This document shows positions 1 to 7,052 of a stretch of DNA of 27,835 bases, in pieces (positions within the stretch are counted from its first letter, which is position 1; every line of letters begins with the position of its first letter). The translations under genes were made by a program, and so were the position numbers. The stretch comes from CBDUUP01 sp965370435. Its GTDB lineage: Bacteria; Chloroflexota; Anaerolineae; Anaerolineales; UBA11579. The notes below the pieces were generated by a model. That model was not told the origin of the DNA. It worked only from the letters and a program-made list of their open reading frames with translations, and made no database searches. Location of the stretch: assembly GCA_965370435.1 (NCBI GenBank), contig CBDUUP010000015.1, positions 1 through 27,835 of the forward strand, given 5' to 3'.

Positions 1-2
1 GC

Positions 3-326
3 GAGTGGCTGGCGTACACCGGCCCTGATGGCATCCATATTGTAGGAATTGATGGAACCAAAAACCGACTGATAGTTCCTTACGTTAATCCTATGAGCGG
101 AGGGAGAAGCGCTATGGACTATTCCATTTATACCTACTGGCCCCCTATTCCCTCATGGTCGCCAGATGGGGAATGGCTCGTATACCACAAATGCACCGTT
201 CCCGTTGAAATAGGAGCGAGTTGCACATATGCAGAAGATTACGCCATCTTCATCGTGAACGTCGCCACCGGGGAGGAAACATTGCTGATCGAAGGTGGGT
301 TGAATCCCTACTGGCGTTGGCCTTGA
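3..326 (+). CDS. WD40/TolB-like propeller protein, C-terminal part (5' truncated)
   Basis: This is the last 107 residues of a protein whose start lies before the window; the frame is open from base 3 to the TGA at 324-326. It carries propeller-strand signatures (EWLAYTGPDGIHIV near the edge and the WSPDGEWLVY motif typical of PD40/TolB-like blades) and closes with GGLNPYWRWP. The last 51 residues match the end of the next gene at 44 of 51 positions, so the two are recent tandem paralogues. The stop overlaps the next start by one base (TGATG), implying translational coupling. By family analogy it is an exported propeller protein with a binding or scaffold role, but the N-terminal signal is not in view and no substrate can be named. 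Confidence 0.8.
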   Translation, partial: EWLAYTGPDGIHIVGIDGTKNRLIVPYVNPMSGGRSAMDYSIYTYWPPIPSWSPDGEWLVYHKCTVPVEIGASCTYAEDYAIFIVNVATGEETLLIEGGLNPYWRWP

Positions 327-1393
327 TGAACCGAAAAACTAAAACTATTCTCATCGGATTGTTCGTCGGTCTGTGTATTGCAGGGTTATGCCTTGCTTGT
401 CTCTGGGGAGTGGACAAGGTTCTGCCAGAACTATCTATTTTTCTGCGCGTAAATCCTATTGGACCGGATGAATTCCCCGATACGGACATTGTGTTCCAGC
501 TTCACACTCTTTGGGGAGAAGGCCCTGACCATACGCTGGGGTTTATCAACGCGGATGGCTCAGGGCTGACGTACCTCACCCTTGAGGTGTTTCGGAAGGG
601 GCACTTCGGTGGCCCCTGGGCGCCATCTTATCCGATTATGACCGGGGATAACTCGACTTTGATCTTCCGAGCCAAAACAATGTCCCTTCACCCCGGAGAC
701 ATATTTGTCATCCGCGCCAGCCATAAAGCTGTCGAATGTGTTGATGCGTTTGGAGAAAGCGTCCTTAGACCCTCACTTACCGCCGACCAGTCTCAAATAA
801 TTTTTAGTTTAGACCCGAAACCCAATCGCCTGGCAGTGTTAGACCTGGACACATGCCATCTTGAGACAACCACGCCAACGATTTATGATAACGGCGCCAT
901 AGGGTATGAACATATTATACAGGGCGCGGTCTCACCAGACGGTCGCTTGCTGGCATTTGTTGTTGAAGAGTGGCCTAATCAGTGGCCCGACGTACCAGAC
1001 AAGGTCTACATCCTTGATCTGGAGACCGGTGAAGAAGTGTATATTGGAGAAGGCCTGGGGCCAGCTTGGTCACCGGATGGGCAATGGCTGGCATACGTTG
1101 GCGCCGATGGCATCTATATGGTGCGACCTGATGGAACAGATAAGGGCCTGGTTGTCGCTTACCTAAACCCGGAAGGAGGGGGCAGCAACGCTGCAGAAGG
1201 TGAATGGCCTCCCCTCCCCTCCTGGTCGCCGGATGGAGAATGGCTTGTCTACCACAAATGCACCGTGCCCATCGAAAACACGGCCAGTTGCACAAATTCA
1301 GAAGATTACACCATCTTCATCGTCAACCTCGCCACCGGGGAGGAAACCTTGCTGATCGAAGGCGGCTTGAATCCCTATTGGCGTTGGCCCTAA
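326..1393 (+). CDS. Membrane-anchored WD40/TolB-like beta-propeller protein
   Basis: The 355-residue product starts with a basic N-terminus (MNRKTK) and a hydrophobic stretch to about residue 27 that contains several cysteines (C17, C22, C25). It is therefore a signal anchor or a non-canonical lipoprotein signal, since position -3 to C25 is Cys rather than Leu. The rest has propeller motifs such as SPDGRLLAFVV, WSPDGQWLAYVG and WSPDGEWLVYHK, and ends in WRWP like its upstream neighbour. I chose the ATG at 326 over the in-frame ATG at 221 because 221 lies deep inside the preceding gene, while 326 overlaps that gene's stop by one base and opens directly on the signal-like segment. Exported propeller scaffold is an inference; TolB itself is shorter and belongs to Tol-Pal loci not present here. 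Confidence 0.85.
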   Translation: MNRKTKTILIGLFVGLCIAGLCLACLWGVDKVLPELSIFLRVNPIGPDEFPDTDIVFQLHTLWGEGPDHTLGFINADGSGLTYLTLEVFRKGHFGGPWAPSYPIMTGDNSTLIFRAKTMSLHPGDIFVIRASHKAVECVDAFGESVLRPSLTADQSQIIFSLDPKPNRLAVLDLDTCHLETTTPTIYDNGAIGYEHIIQGAVSPDGRLLAFVVEEWPNQWPDVPDKVYILDLETGEEVYIGEGLGPAWSPDGQWLAYVGADGIYMVRPDGTDKGLVVAYLNPEGGGSNAAEGEWPPLPSWSPDGEWLVYHKCTVPIENTASCTNSEDYTIFIVNLATGEETLLIEGGLNPYWRWP

Positions 1394-1915
1394 TTCGCCA
1401 GGAGTAAACATCCAAGCATATCGGTTATGTAGTCGCTTGGCAAGCGTTTCTTCTAGTGATGTACAGATAGGGCTGAGAATCACCCTTGTGTTCAGACTGT
1501 CTGCAGGAATATGATTAGCAAGATAATGTTACGTTTTCTCAATGGGTTTGCTCTCCAGAATCAAATCGCAAGATAAGAGTGTTCAATACAACTGTTTAAC
1601 CACAAAGCTATGGCTTCAATTAGTCACAAGTGAAGTACATTATACGATGGAAATTTCCATCCCCGTAACCTGGAGAACACTCGGGGGATAAATCTAAGAA
1701 TTCTATTTGAAAGAACCGAGTCACCTTTCCGGTTGATTATCTTGGTGCAATTCTGGTGCAGATAGCATAGTAAAAATGTAAACAATAAAAGATATTTACA
1801 ATTAAACCGCCACATATGAGACTCGGTGGACACAATAGACCCACTTATATGGTGTAGACTCTTGTCATTGAGGCTTTGTGCCTTGATGGTAAGAAAAAAT
1901 CCTCCCTCTATCGAC
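1394..1915. other. AT-rich intergenic region, no gene seen
   Basis: These 522 bases lie between the stop of a plus-strand gene and the stop of a minus-strand gene. They are visibly richer in A/T than the surrounding genes. I found no convincing ORF: the longest, on the minus strand at 1624-1833, has no SD and is Leu/Phe/Cys-rich without a recognisable pattern. No tRNA, clear hairpin terminator or transposon end was seen. Confidence 0.5.
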
Positions 1916-2626
1916 TCATTTAGACTGGAATAACAAAGTAGTTTCGCCCACCACGATCACGTCTCCATCCTCCAGAGGGACCGGTTCGGTGACCGGGTTC
2001 CCGTTGACCTGCGTCCCATTGGCGCTGTCCAGATCGGTGAGGATGTATTGGCTCTCCTTATGCTCGATCTCCAGGTGAGGGCGGGAGATGGCCCGGTCTT
2101 GCAGGGCGATATCCCAGTCGGCTTTGGCGGTGGCCCGGCCGAGGTTGACCTTCTCGGCATGCAGGGGGAACTCTCGCCCATCTTGATTTCCGGCAGTGAC
2201 GATCAGTCGGGGCTGGGATACGTCCGGACGGACTATGAAGGTATGGGTAGTGTCCTTTTCTTCCTCCAGTTGGGGCGCTTCTTCCCCCCGCTCGTAGAAA
2301 GTGATCTGAGTATCCTCCAACCGTATCACGTCGCCATCGGCCAGCCGCCGGGGGTGGGCGATGGGGTCGTCGTTCACCCGGGTGCCGTTGCGGCTGCCCA
2401 GGTCTTTCACCTCGAAGCCGCCCTCCCGGTAGGCGACCACGGCGTGCTTCCGGGAGATGCGTTTATCGGTCAGGACCAGGTCGTTGCCCACCTCGCGGCC
2501 TATGTCTACAATATCCCCTTCCTGCAAATGGAGCGCACGAAGCCCGGCGGCAGGGTCCTTCCAGCGCAAGACCGCCAGGATAGAGGCTCCCTCCGGGCGC
2601 GCATTATCAGATTGGAACATAGACAC
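1916..2626 (-). CDS. Double FHA-domain phosphothreonine-binding protein
   Basis: The 236-residue soluble protein has two forkhead-associated domains. FHA1 (about residues 38-110) shows GR at 43-44, SRKH at 58-61 and NGT at 80-82. FHA2 (about 158-234) shows GR at 163-164, SRPH at 181-184 and NGT at 203-205. These are the phosphothreonine-contacting residues of the family, so both domains look binding-competent. The acidic linker contains KDTTHTF (about 125-130), a possible phosphorylation site. There is no enzymatic domain and no membrane segment. The SD GAGGA precedes the ATG. The gene follows the small zinc protein by 12 bases on the same strand, so they form an operon. FHA proteins usually read Ser/Thr kinase signalling; no kinase is visible in this window, so the partner is unknown. 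Confidence 0.92.
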   Translation of the reverse strand: MSMFQSDNARPEGASILAVLRWKDPAAGLRALHLQEGDIVDIGREVGNDLVLTDKRISRKHAVVAYREGGFEVKDLGSRNGTRVNDDPIAHPRRLADGDVIRLEDTQITFYERGEEAPQLEEEKDTTHTFIVRPDVSQPRLIVTAGNQDGREFPLHAEKVNLGRATAKADWDIALQDRAISRPHLEIEHKESQYILTDLDSANGTQVNGNPVTEPVPLEDGDVIVVGETTLLFQSK

Positions 2627-2638
2627 TTCCTCGGTTCT

Positions 2639-2851
2639 CTAGGCCAGGTAGGGCATTTCCAAGGGTTCGGGCTGAGGCTTGCAGATCCCGCAGAACACCG
2701 CGTCAGCCACCACCAGAGACTTGGGCACCTGCTTCGCGCCGGCGTAGACGGTGATGATGTAGTTCATCTTCTGGATGTGATCGTTGCACACCGCCCGGCC
2801 GCAGAAGCGGCAGATCGCCTGGGCCGGCTGCTCACATTTTGTGCAGACCAT
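2639..2851 (-). CDS. Small zinc-binding protein (B-box-like Cys/His cluster)
   Basis: The product has 70 residues with a dense set of candidate zinc ligands: C3-x2-C6, C14-x2-C17, C22-x2-H25 and C54-x2-C57. CxxC followed by CxxC and CNDH resembles a B-box-type or treble-clef zinc finger. There is no signal peptide or membrane segment, so it is probably cytoplasmic. The SD AAGGAG lies 8 bases before the ATG. It is the first gene of a two-gene operon with the double-FHA protein, so a role in phospho-dependent protein assembly is plausible. This is inference from context only; I recognise no named family. Confidence 0.8.
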   Translation of the reverse strand: MVCTKCEQPAQAICRFCGRAVCNDHIQKMNYIITVYAGAKQVPKSLVVADAVFCGICKPQPEPLEMPYLA

Positions 2852-2910
2852 GGGTTTACTCCTTGAATAGATGTTGACGCCGCGAGAGGGCCTATAAGGA
2901 CCGTGAGGGT

Positions 2911-2916
2911 ATTGTA
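2911..2916 (-). promoter_or_regulatory. Possible -10 element for the zinc protein/FHA operon
   Basis: TACAAT on the minus strand, about 60 bases before the zinc-protein start codon. No good -35 hexamer lies 16-18 bases upstream, so this is a weak call. Confidence 0.3.
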
Positions 2917-2992
2917 CCTGAAAATGGAGAGGGGGGATTGGATTTTAGCGCTCTACCTAACTTGCCCGGTGCAATCCTCTAAGGAGGACATT

Positions 2993-3127
2993 ATGAGACG
3001 ACCCACCGGGTCATCTCTACGGCTGGCCCAACCATCAAACAAAAACAGTGGAGGCGAACCATCTGCCTCCACTGTCCACTCTTTTAGAGCGTTGAACTTT
3101 TCAACGTTCCAACGTTCTAACATGTAA
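2993..3127 (+). CDS. Doubtful 44-residue ORF behind a perfect SD
   Basis: AAGGAGG at 2981-2987 sits 5 bases before an ATG, as good a ribosome site as any in the window. The frame runs 44 codons, but from about codon 18 it passes through the CAGTGGAGGC palindrome and the AACGTT-type repeat, so its second half is repeat sequence. It could be a gene remnant whose 3' part was replaced by intergenic repeats, or chance. No homology is recognised. Confidence 0.2.
   Translation: MRRPTGSSLRLAQPSNKNSGGEPSASTVHSFRALNFSTFQRSNM
3041..3074 (-). terminator. Intrinsic terminator of the FG-GAP protein gene
   Basis: Read on the minus strand, CAGTGGAGGC (3074-3065), a 9-base loop and GCCTCCACTG (3055-3046) form a perfect 10-bp stem followed by TTTTTGTTTG. 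It lies 65 bases after the stop codon of the 3139-6432 gene. A second copy of this palindrome is at 6663-6691. Confidence 0.75.
3046..3080. repeat. Palindromic repeat copy 1 (CAGTGGAGGC family)
   Basis: A perfect 10-bp inverted repeat with a 9-base loop, continuing TCCACT. The same sequence with two loop substitutions occurs in the same orientation at 6663-6697, so the two copies bracket the FG-GAP gene. Confidence 0.8.
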
Positions 3128-3137
3128 ATGTTCTAAC
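3088..3137. repeat. AACGTT-type degenerate repeat
   Basis: A run of variants of AACGTTC and AACATGT words, partly self-complementary, immediately after the FG-GAP stop codon. A related stretch (AACGTTAGAACGTTCAAACG) occurs at 19941-19960. Confidence 0.5.
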
Positions 3138-3138
3138 G

Positions 3139-6100
3139 CTAACTCCCGTCCCAATCCCCCGTCACCGGCAGCAGACCCGCCCCGCCGTAATTGAACTTCA
3201 AATCCGGCGGGCCGATGGTGTTCGTGTTGCGCAGGAGGACTTTTCCCTTGACATATATGCCCAGGGTGTCCACGCCGTCTCCGTCCCAGTCGCCCGCCAG
3301 CGGAGTTCTGTTCTTGAGGGCTTTGTGCTGGATGGTGATGTCCGCAACCCCGCCGCTGTTGCTGTTGCGCAGTTGGAATTCCCCCGCAACGGGGTCGAAG
3401 ACGCCGATGGTGTCTATCCCGTCACCATTCCAGTCCCCGGCCAGAGGGATATCCCCCGCGCTGCCGAAGTTGAAGGCGATGTCCGGTTTGGCGATGGAGT
3501 TGGTATTGCGCATGTAGACCTTTCCATCCATGAAGATGCCGACCGTGTCGGTTCCGTCGCCATTCCAGTCGCCGACGATGGGCTGCTCGCCTTTGAGGAT
3601 ATTATGTTGCAGAGTGATGTCGGCCACCCCTGCGTCGTTGGAGTTGCGCAGGCGGAACTCGCCCAGGCTGGGAGAGAAGACGCCGATGGTGTCTGCGCCG
3701 TCGCCGTCCCAGTCGCCGCCCAGGGGAATCCCGTCGGTGATGTCGGCGGCGAAGAGGAAGTCCAGGTCCGCGGCCCCGGCGTCGTTGGTGTTGCGCAGGA
3801 GGAAGTTGCCGGTTGCGGGGTCGAAAGTTCCGATGGTGTCGTCCCCTGGCGGCACGCCCACAAAAACGTAGGCTGCCCCGGGGACAGATACTTGTTCATC
3901 GTCGCCAGGTGCGCCCACCAGGGCGGTGTCCCCGCTGAGGGCGACGGAGGTGCCGAACATGTCATAGGCGGCGCTATCGGAGGCGGTGATCTTGGCCGCC
4001 TGCCCCCAGTTTTCGGAGCCTCCCTGGTTGCGGGTGAAGAAATAGGCTGAGCCGGACATGGAGCCGTTGTCGTCGTCGCCAAAGGCCCCCACCAGGGCTG
4101 CCTCCCCGCTAAGAGCGACGGAGGCGCCGAAATAGTCACCCGCCGCGCCGTCGGAGGCGGTGAGCTTGACAACCTCCCCCCAGTTATCCACCCCCCCGGT
4201 GTTGCGCTCGAAGTTGTAGGCCGAGCCTATGTCGCCATCATCACCAGTGGCGCCCACCAGGGCAGTGTCCCCGCTGAGAGCCACGGCGCCCCCGAACTCG
4301 TCACCCGCCGCGGCGTCGGAGGCGGTGAGTTTCTTCACCTCCCCCCAGTTATCCAACCCGCCGGTGTTGCGCTCGAAAATATAGGCTGAACCTTGAGCGC
4401 TGTTATTAAAATGCGCCCCCACCAGGGCGGTGTCCCCATCCAGGGCGACGGATTCACCGAACTCGTCAGTCGCCGCGGCGTCGGAGGCGGTCAGCTTCTT
4501 CACCTGGCCCCAGTTATCGGCTCCGCCCTGGTTGCGCTCGAAGAGGTAGGCCGAGCCTTGGTAGCCGTCATCGTTCCTGGCCCCCACCAGGGCGGTGTCC
4601 CCGCTGAGAGCGACGGATGTACCGAAATAGTCATCCGCCGCGCCGCCGGAGGCAGTCAGCTTGAAAACCTCCCCCCAGTTGTCAGCGCCGCCGTAGTTGC
4701 GCTCGAAGAGATAAGCCGAGCCGGAGTCGGCGCCATTGTCATCGTCACCCCTAGCCCCCACCAGGGCCAAATCCCCACTGAGGGAGACCGACCAGCCAAA
4801 AATGTCACCCGCTGCGGCGTCGGAGGCGGTGAGTTTCTTCACCGGTCCCCAGGAATCTACTCCGCTCTGGTTGCGCTCGAAGAGGTAGGCCGAGCCGGAG
4901 TCGGCGCCATTGTCATCATCCCAAGGCGCTCCCACCAGCGCCAAGTCGCCATCCACCGCGACGGAACTGCCGAAATAATCATATGTATCCCCGTCGGAGG
5001 CGATGGGTTTGGCCGCCAGTCTCCAGCCCTCCGGACGCCCGGTGAAGACGTAGGCCTTGCCTGGGCGGGGAGAGCCGCCTTCGCCGCCCAGGGCGCCCAC
5101 CAAAGCCGTGTCCCCGCTGAGAGCGACGGCGTAGCCGAACTCGTCATCCGCCACACCGTCGGAGGCGGTCAGCTTGGCCGCCTGCCCCCAGTTATCGCCC
5201 CCCCCGCTGTTGCGCTCGAAGAGGTAGGCCGAGCCGGAGTTGGATCCGTCGTCGTCGTCACGATTGGCGCCCACCAGGGCTGCCTCCCCGCTGAGAGCGA
5301 CGGACCAGCCGAAATAGTCATCCGCCGCCCCGTCGGAGGCGGTCAGCTTGACAACCTCCCCCCAGTTGTCAGCCCCGCCGGTGTTGCGCTCAAAGAGGTA
5401 GGCCGAGCCGGATTCGCTGCCGTCGTCGTCGTCGCCAAAGGCCCCCACCAGGGCGGTGTCCCCGCTGAGAGCGACGGAGTTACCGAAATAGTCAGCCGCC
5501 GCGCCGTCGGAGGCGGTCAGCTTGACAACCTCCCCCCAGTTGTCGGCCCCGCCGTTGTTGCGCTCGAAGAGGTAGGCCGAGCCTATGAAGCCCTCGTCGC
5601 CATAGGCCCCCACCAGGGCGGCATCCCCGCTGAGAGCGACGGACCTGCCGAACTCGTCATACGCCGCGCCGTCGGAGGCGGTAAGTTTGGCCGCCTCGCC
5701 CCAGTTGTCTGCGCCTCCTTGATTCCGCGTAAAGATGTAAGCCGAGCCGGAGCTGCTGCCGTTGTCGTCGTCATGGTAAGCCCCCACCAGGGCCGTGTCC
5801 CCGCTGAGAGCCACCGAGGTGCCGAAATAGTCACTCGCCGCGCCGTCGGAGGCAGTCAGCTTGGCAACCTCCCCCCAGTTATCCAGCCCGCCGTTGTTGC
5901 GCTCGAAGATGTAGGCCGAGCCGGAGCTGCTGCCGTCGTCGTCGTCGCCATCGGCCCCCACCAAGGCCGTATCCCCGCTGAGAGCCACCGAACGGCCGAA
6001 CCTGTCTTCCGCCGCGCCGTCGGAGGCGGTCAGTTTCTTCACCTGTCCCCAGCTATCGGCCCCGCCGTCGTTGCGCTCGAAGAGGTAGACCGAGCCGGAG

Positions 6101-6432
6101 TTGGAGCCGTTGTCGTCATCACCATGCGCCGCCACCAGCGCCAGGTCGCCATCCACCGCCACGGAATAGCCGAAGGAGTCACTATTGGCCCCGTCGGAGG
6201 CGGTGAGGATGTCTTCTTCTATGAGGTCGGCGGCCATCCCCGGCTGGGGGCCGAGGGCGGCGTCTATGGCGGCCTGCAGGCCGGGGGTGATTTGGTCTGC
6301 TTCGGATGCTTCGGCTGCTGAGCCTGTCGAAGCAGAGCTTGCCGAAGCAGGCAGCATCCCCGCCATCATAGCCAGGATGAGGGCCAGCGATAAGATGCGC
6401 TGGAGGGTGAAAGTGGTTCGTTGAGTTGTCAT
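3139..6432 (-). CDS. Secreted FG-GAP/integrin-alpha-like 14-blade propeller protein with GDWDGDG repeats
   Basis: The 1,097-residue protein starts with a Sec signal peptide (basic start, hydrophobic LALILAMMAGMLPASA, residues about 14-30) and a short Ser/Ala/Glu-rich linker. Fourteen repeats of 49-58 residues follow, with consensus LTASDGAA-D-FG-SVALSGDTALVGA-DDDDGS-SGSAYLFERN-GG-DNWGEV-K. They match FG-GAP/integrin-alpha blades, with an Asp-rich DDDDGS loop likely to bind calcium. Five C-terminal repeats of about 45-49 residues carry a DT-G-F start and a GDWDGDG calcium-loop motif. No C-terminal anchor is visible. The SD AGGAG lies 7 bases before the ATG. Repeats 1 and 8 share the unusual AVDGDLALV and DSWG variants, and repeats 7 and 14 share divergent AYVF ends, so the 14 blades read as two 7-blade propellers. 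Role is unknown; adhesion or extracellular matrix function is a guess from the family. Confidence 0.92.
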   Translation of the reverse strand: MTTQRTTFTLQRILSLALILAMMAGMLPASASSASTGSAAEASEADQITPGLQAAIDAALGPQPGMAADLIEEDILTASDGANSDSFGYSVAVDGDLALVAAHGDDDNGSNSGSVYLFERNDGGADSWGQVKKLTASDGAAEDRFGRSVALSGDTALVGADGDDDDGSSSGSAYIFERNNGGLDNWGEVAKLTASDGAASDYFGTSVALSGDTALVGAYHDDDNGSSSGSAYIFTRNQGGADNWGEAAKLTASDGAAYDEFGRSVALSGDAALVGAYGDEGFIGSAYLFERNNGGADNWGEVVKLTASDGAAADYFGNSVALSGDTALVGAFGDDDDGSESGSAYLFERNTGGADNWGEVVKLTASDGAADDYFGWSVALSGEAALVGANRDDDDGSNSGSAYLFERNSGGGDNWGQAAKLTASDGVADDEFGYAVALSGDTALVGALGGEGGSPRPGKAYVFTGRPEGWRLAAKPIASDGDTYDYFGSSVAVDGDLALVGAPWDDDNGADSGSAYLFERNQSGVDSWGPVKKLTASDAAAGDIFGWSVSLSGDLALVGARGDDDNGADSGSAYLFERNYGGADNWGEVFKLTASGGAADDYFGTSVALSGDTALVGARNDDGYQGSAYLFERNQGGADNWGQVKKLTASDAAATDEFGESVALDGDTALVGAHFNNSAQGSAYIFERNTGGLDNWGEVKKLTASDAAAGDEFGGAVALSGDTALVGATGDDGDIGSAYNFERNTGGVDNWGEVVKLTASDGAAGDYFGASVALSGEAALVGAFGDDDNGSMSGSAYFFTRNQGGSENWGQAAKITASDSAAYDMFGTSVALSGDTALVGAPGDDEQVSVPGAAYVFVGVPPGDDTIGTFDPATGNFLLRNTNDAGAADLDFLFAADITDGIPLGGDWDGDGADTIGVFSPSLGEFRLRNSNDAGVADITLQHNILKGEQPIVGDWNGDGTDTVGIFMDGKVYMRNTNSIAKPDIAFNFGSAGDIPLAGDWNGDGIDTIGVFDPVAGEFQLRNSNSGGVADITIQHKALKNRTPLAGDWDGDGVDTLGIYVKGKVLLRNTNTIGPPDLKFNYGGAGLLPVTGDWDGS
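6316..6330. repeat. REP-like core inside the signal-peptide linker
   Basis: The 15-base sequence CTGAGCCTGTCGAAG lies inside the codons for the Ser/Ala linker behind the FG-GAP signal peptide. It differs by one or two central bases from the loop core of the hairpins at 8727-8769 and 9818-9860. Confidence 0.55.
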
Positions 6433-6463
6433 TTTAATTCTCCTGTTGAGCTAGTTAATAGAT

Positions 6464-6474
6464 GGATACTATCC
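6464..6474. promoter_or_regulatory. Short palindrome GGATACTATCC in the FG-GAP leader
   Basis: An 11-base near-perfect palindrome, 32 bases upstream of the start codon. It shares the half-site GGATAG/CTATCC with the larger inverted repeat at 22403-22424, upstream of another exported propeller gene. A possible operator; weak. Confidence 0.3.
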
Positions 6475-6504
6475 TTTTAGGGCAAAAAATGGTTGAATAT
6501 ATAT

Positions 6505-6533
6505 AAAAAAATCGCCGAGGAAATCTCGGCGAT
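6505..6533 (-). terminator. Intrinsic terminator within the FG-GAP gene leader (possible attenuator)
   Basis: On the minus strand ATCGCCGAG, loop ATTTC and CTCGGCGAT form a perfect 9-bp stem followed at once by a run of T residues, then ATATAT. It is oriented with the FG-GAP gene, lies about 70 bases before its start codon and downstream of a candidate promoter at 6610-6615. On the plus strand there is no T-run, so it acts in the minus direction. No minus-strand gene upstream obviously needs it. Confidence 0.8.
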
Positions 6534-6609
6534 GGATATCGATGCGGGTTGTGAAGCGGTCAAGTGGAGTCCTCCAGGGCGGCATAGGGGCGGGGAACTA
6601 TTAGACGAA

Positions 6610-6618
6610 ATTATATCA
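6610..6618 (-). promoter_or_regulatory. Extended -10 promoter for the FG-GAP gene
   Basis: The minus strand reads TGATATAAT, a perfect extended -10 element. The -35 region (TCAGAC at 17 bases) is poor, which is usual for extended -10 promoters. Transcription from about 6603 would give a leader of about 170 bases that includes the terminator at 6505-6533. Confidence 0.5.
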
Positions 6619-6662
6619 CGTCTATCTGTGTGGTCTGAGTGGTCAACAACGTAGAAAATAAG

Positions 6663-6697
6663 CAGTGGAGGCAAACTATCTGCCTCCACTGTCCACT
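6663..6697. repeat. Palindromic repeat copy 2 (CAGTGGAGGC family)
   Basis: CAGTGGAGGC, a 9-base loop and GCCTCCACTG, followed by TCCACT: the same element as at 3046-3080 with two loop changes. On the minus strand it is followed by CTTATTTTC, so it could act as a weak terminator. It runs directly into the short-word repeat at 6692-6752. Confidence 0.8.
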
Positions 6698-6752
6698 ATC
6701 CACTGACAACTGTCCACTGCCTACTGACAACTGCTTACTGTCCACTATCCCT
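6692..6752. repeat. Degenerate ACTG-word repeat array
   Basis: About 60 bases built of variants of CCACTGTCCACTATCCACTGACAA, with CCACT/TACTG words recurring every 6-11 bases. The same word set appears at 13460-13505 and, in complementary form, at 13290-13320. Confidence 0.65.
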
Positions 6753-6785
6753 TTCCCCAAATTCGGCGATTCGTCTCCGAATTCC

Positions 6786-6814
6786 TTGACATCTCATCCC
6801 TGGCATGGTAAACT
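6786..6814 (+). promoter_or_regulatory. Strong sigma-70-type promoter
   Basis: TTGACA (perfect -35) at 6786-6791, exactly 17 bases, then TAAACT at 6809-6814. It is the best promoter match I found in the window. Transcription from about 6821 would read through a short ORF, two long hairpins and a 7-codon ORF before reaching the gene at 7261. Confidence 0.7.
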
Positions 6815-6858
6815 CTCTCGGTCATTAATGTTAGATTAATGATTAATCCTATAAGGAG

Positions 6859-6966
6859 ATGGCACAACTGATGATCAACTATGTTCTAAGCAGCATCCTC
6901 AGCCGCATCGGATTTAAATCCGCTGGCTCTGGAAAGCCTTGTCGCAGTGTGCCTATTGACCGTTAG
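6859..6966 (+). CDS. Short leader ORF (35 residues; 31 if started at 6871)
   Basis: Downstream of the strong promoter, AAGGAG (6853-6858) precedes a short frame. The ATG at 6859 abuts the SD, so the in-frame ATG at 6871 (12 bases away) is the likelier start. The peptide has a hydrophobic N-terminal half (MINYVLSSILSRIGF) and a basic C-terminal half (GKPCRSVPIDR), and stops 20 bases before the first long hairpin. It could be a leader peptide for attenuation or a small membrane-active protein. No homologue is recognised. Confidence 0.4.
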   Translation: MAQLMINYVLSSILSRIGFKSAGSGKPCRSVPIDR

Positions 6967-6986
6967 GGTCTCCTAATTCCGCCCTA

Positions 6987-7030
6987 TTACGGCCACGGGT
7001 ACACGCCAAACCCGTGGCCGATTTTATTTT
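6987..7030 (+). terminator. Hairpin with T-rich tail (intrinsic terminator or attenuator)
   Basis: CGGCCACGGGT (6990-7000) pairs perfectly with ACCCGTGGCCG (7010-7020) around a 9-base loop, followed by ATTTTATTTT. It lies 20 bases behind the stop of the short ORF and well before the 7261 gene, so it could end the leader transcript. Confidence 0.75.
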
Positions 7031-7052
7031 AATGGCGTCGCTTACGGCCCTC

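Noticed and set aside
1624..1833. 69-residue minus-strand ORF in the AT-rich gap
   Set aside because: No SD or promoter and no recognisable pattern; expected by chance in AT-rich sequence.
4393..6321. 642-residue plus-strand open frame opposite the FG-GAP gene
   Set aside because: It is an antisense shadow of a GC-rich tandem repeat: an open frame in one repeat unit stays open in all. It has no SD and no signal, and the minus gene has a signal peptide, SD and family match.
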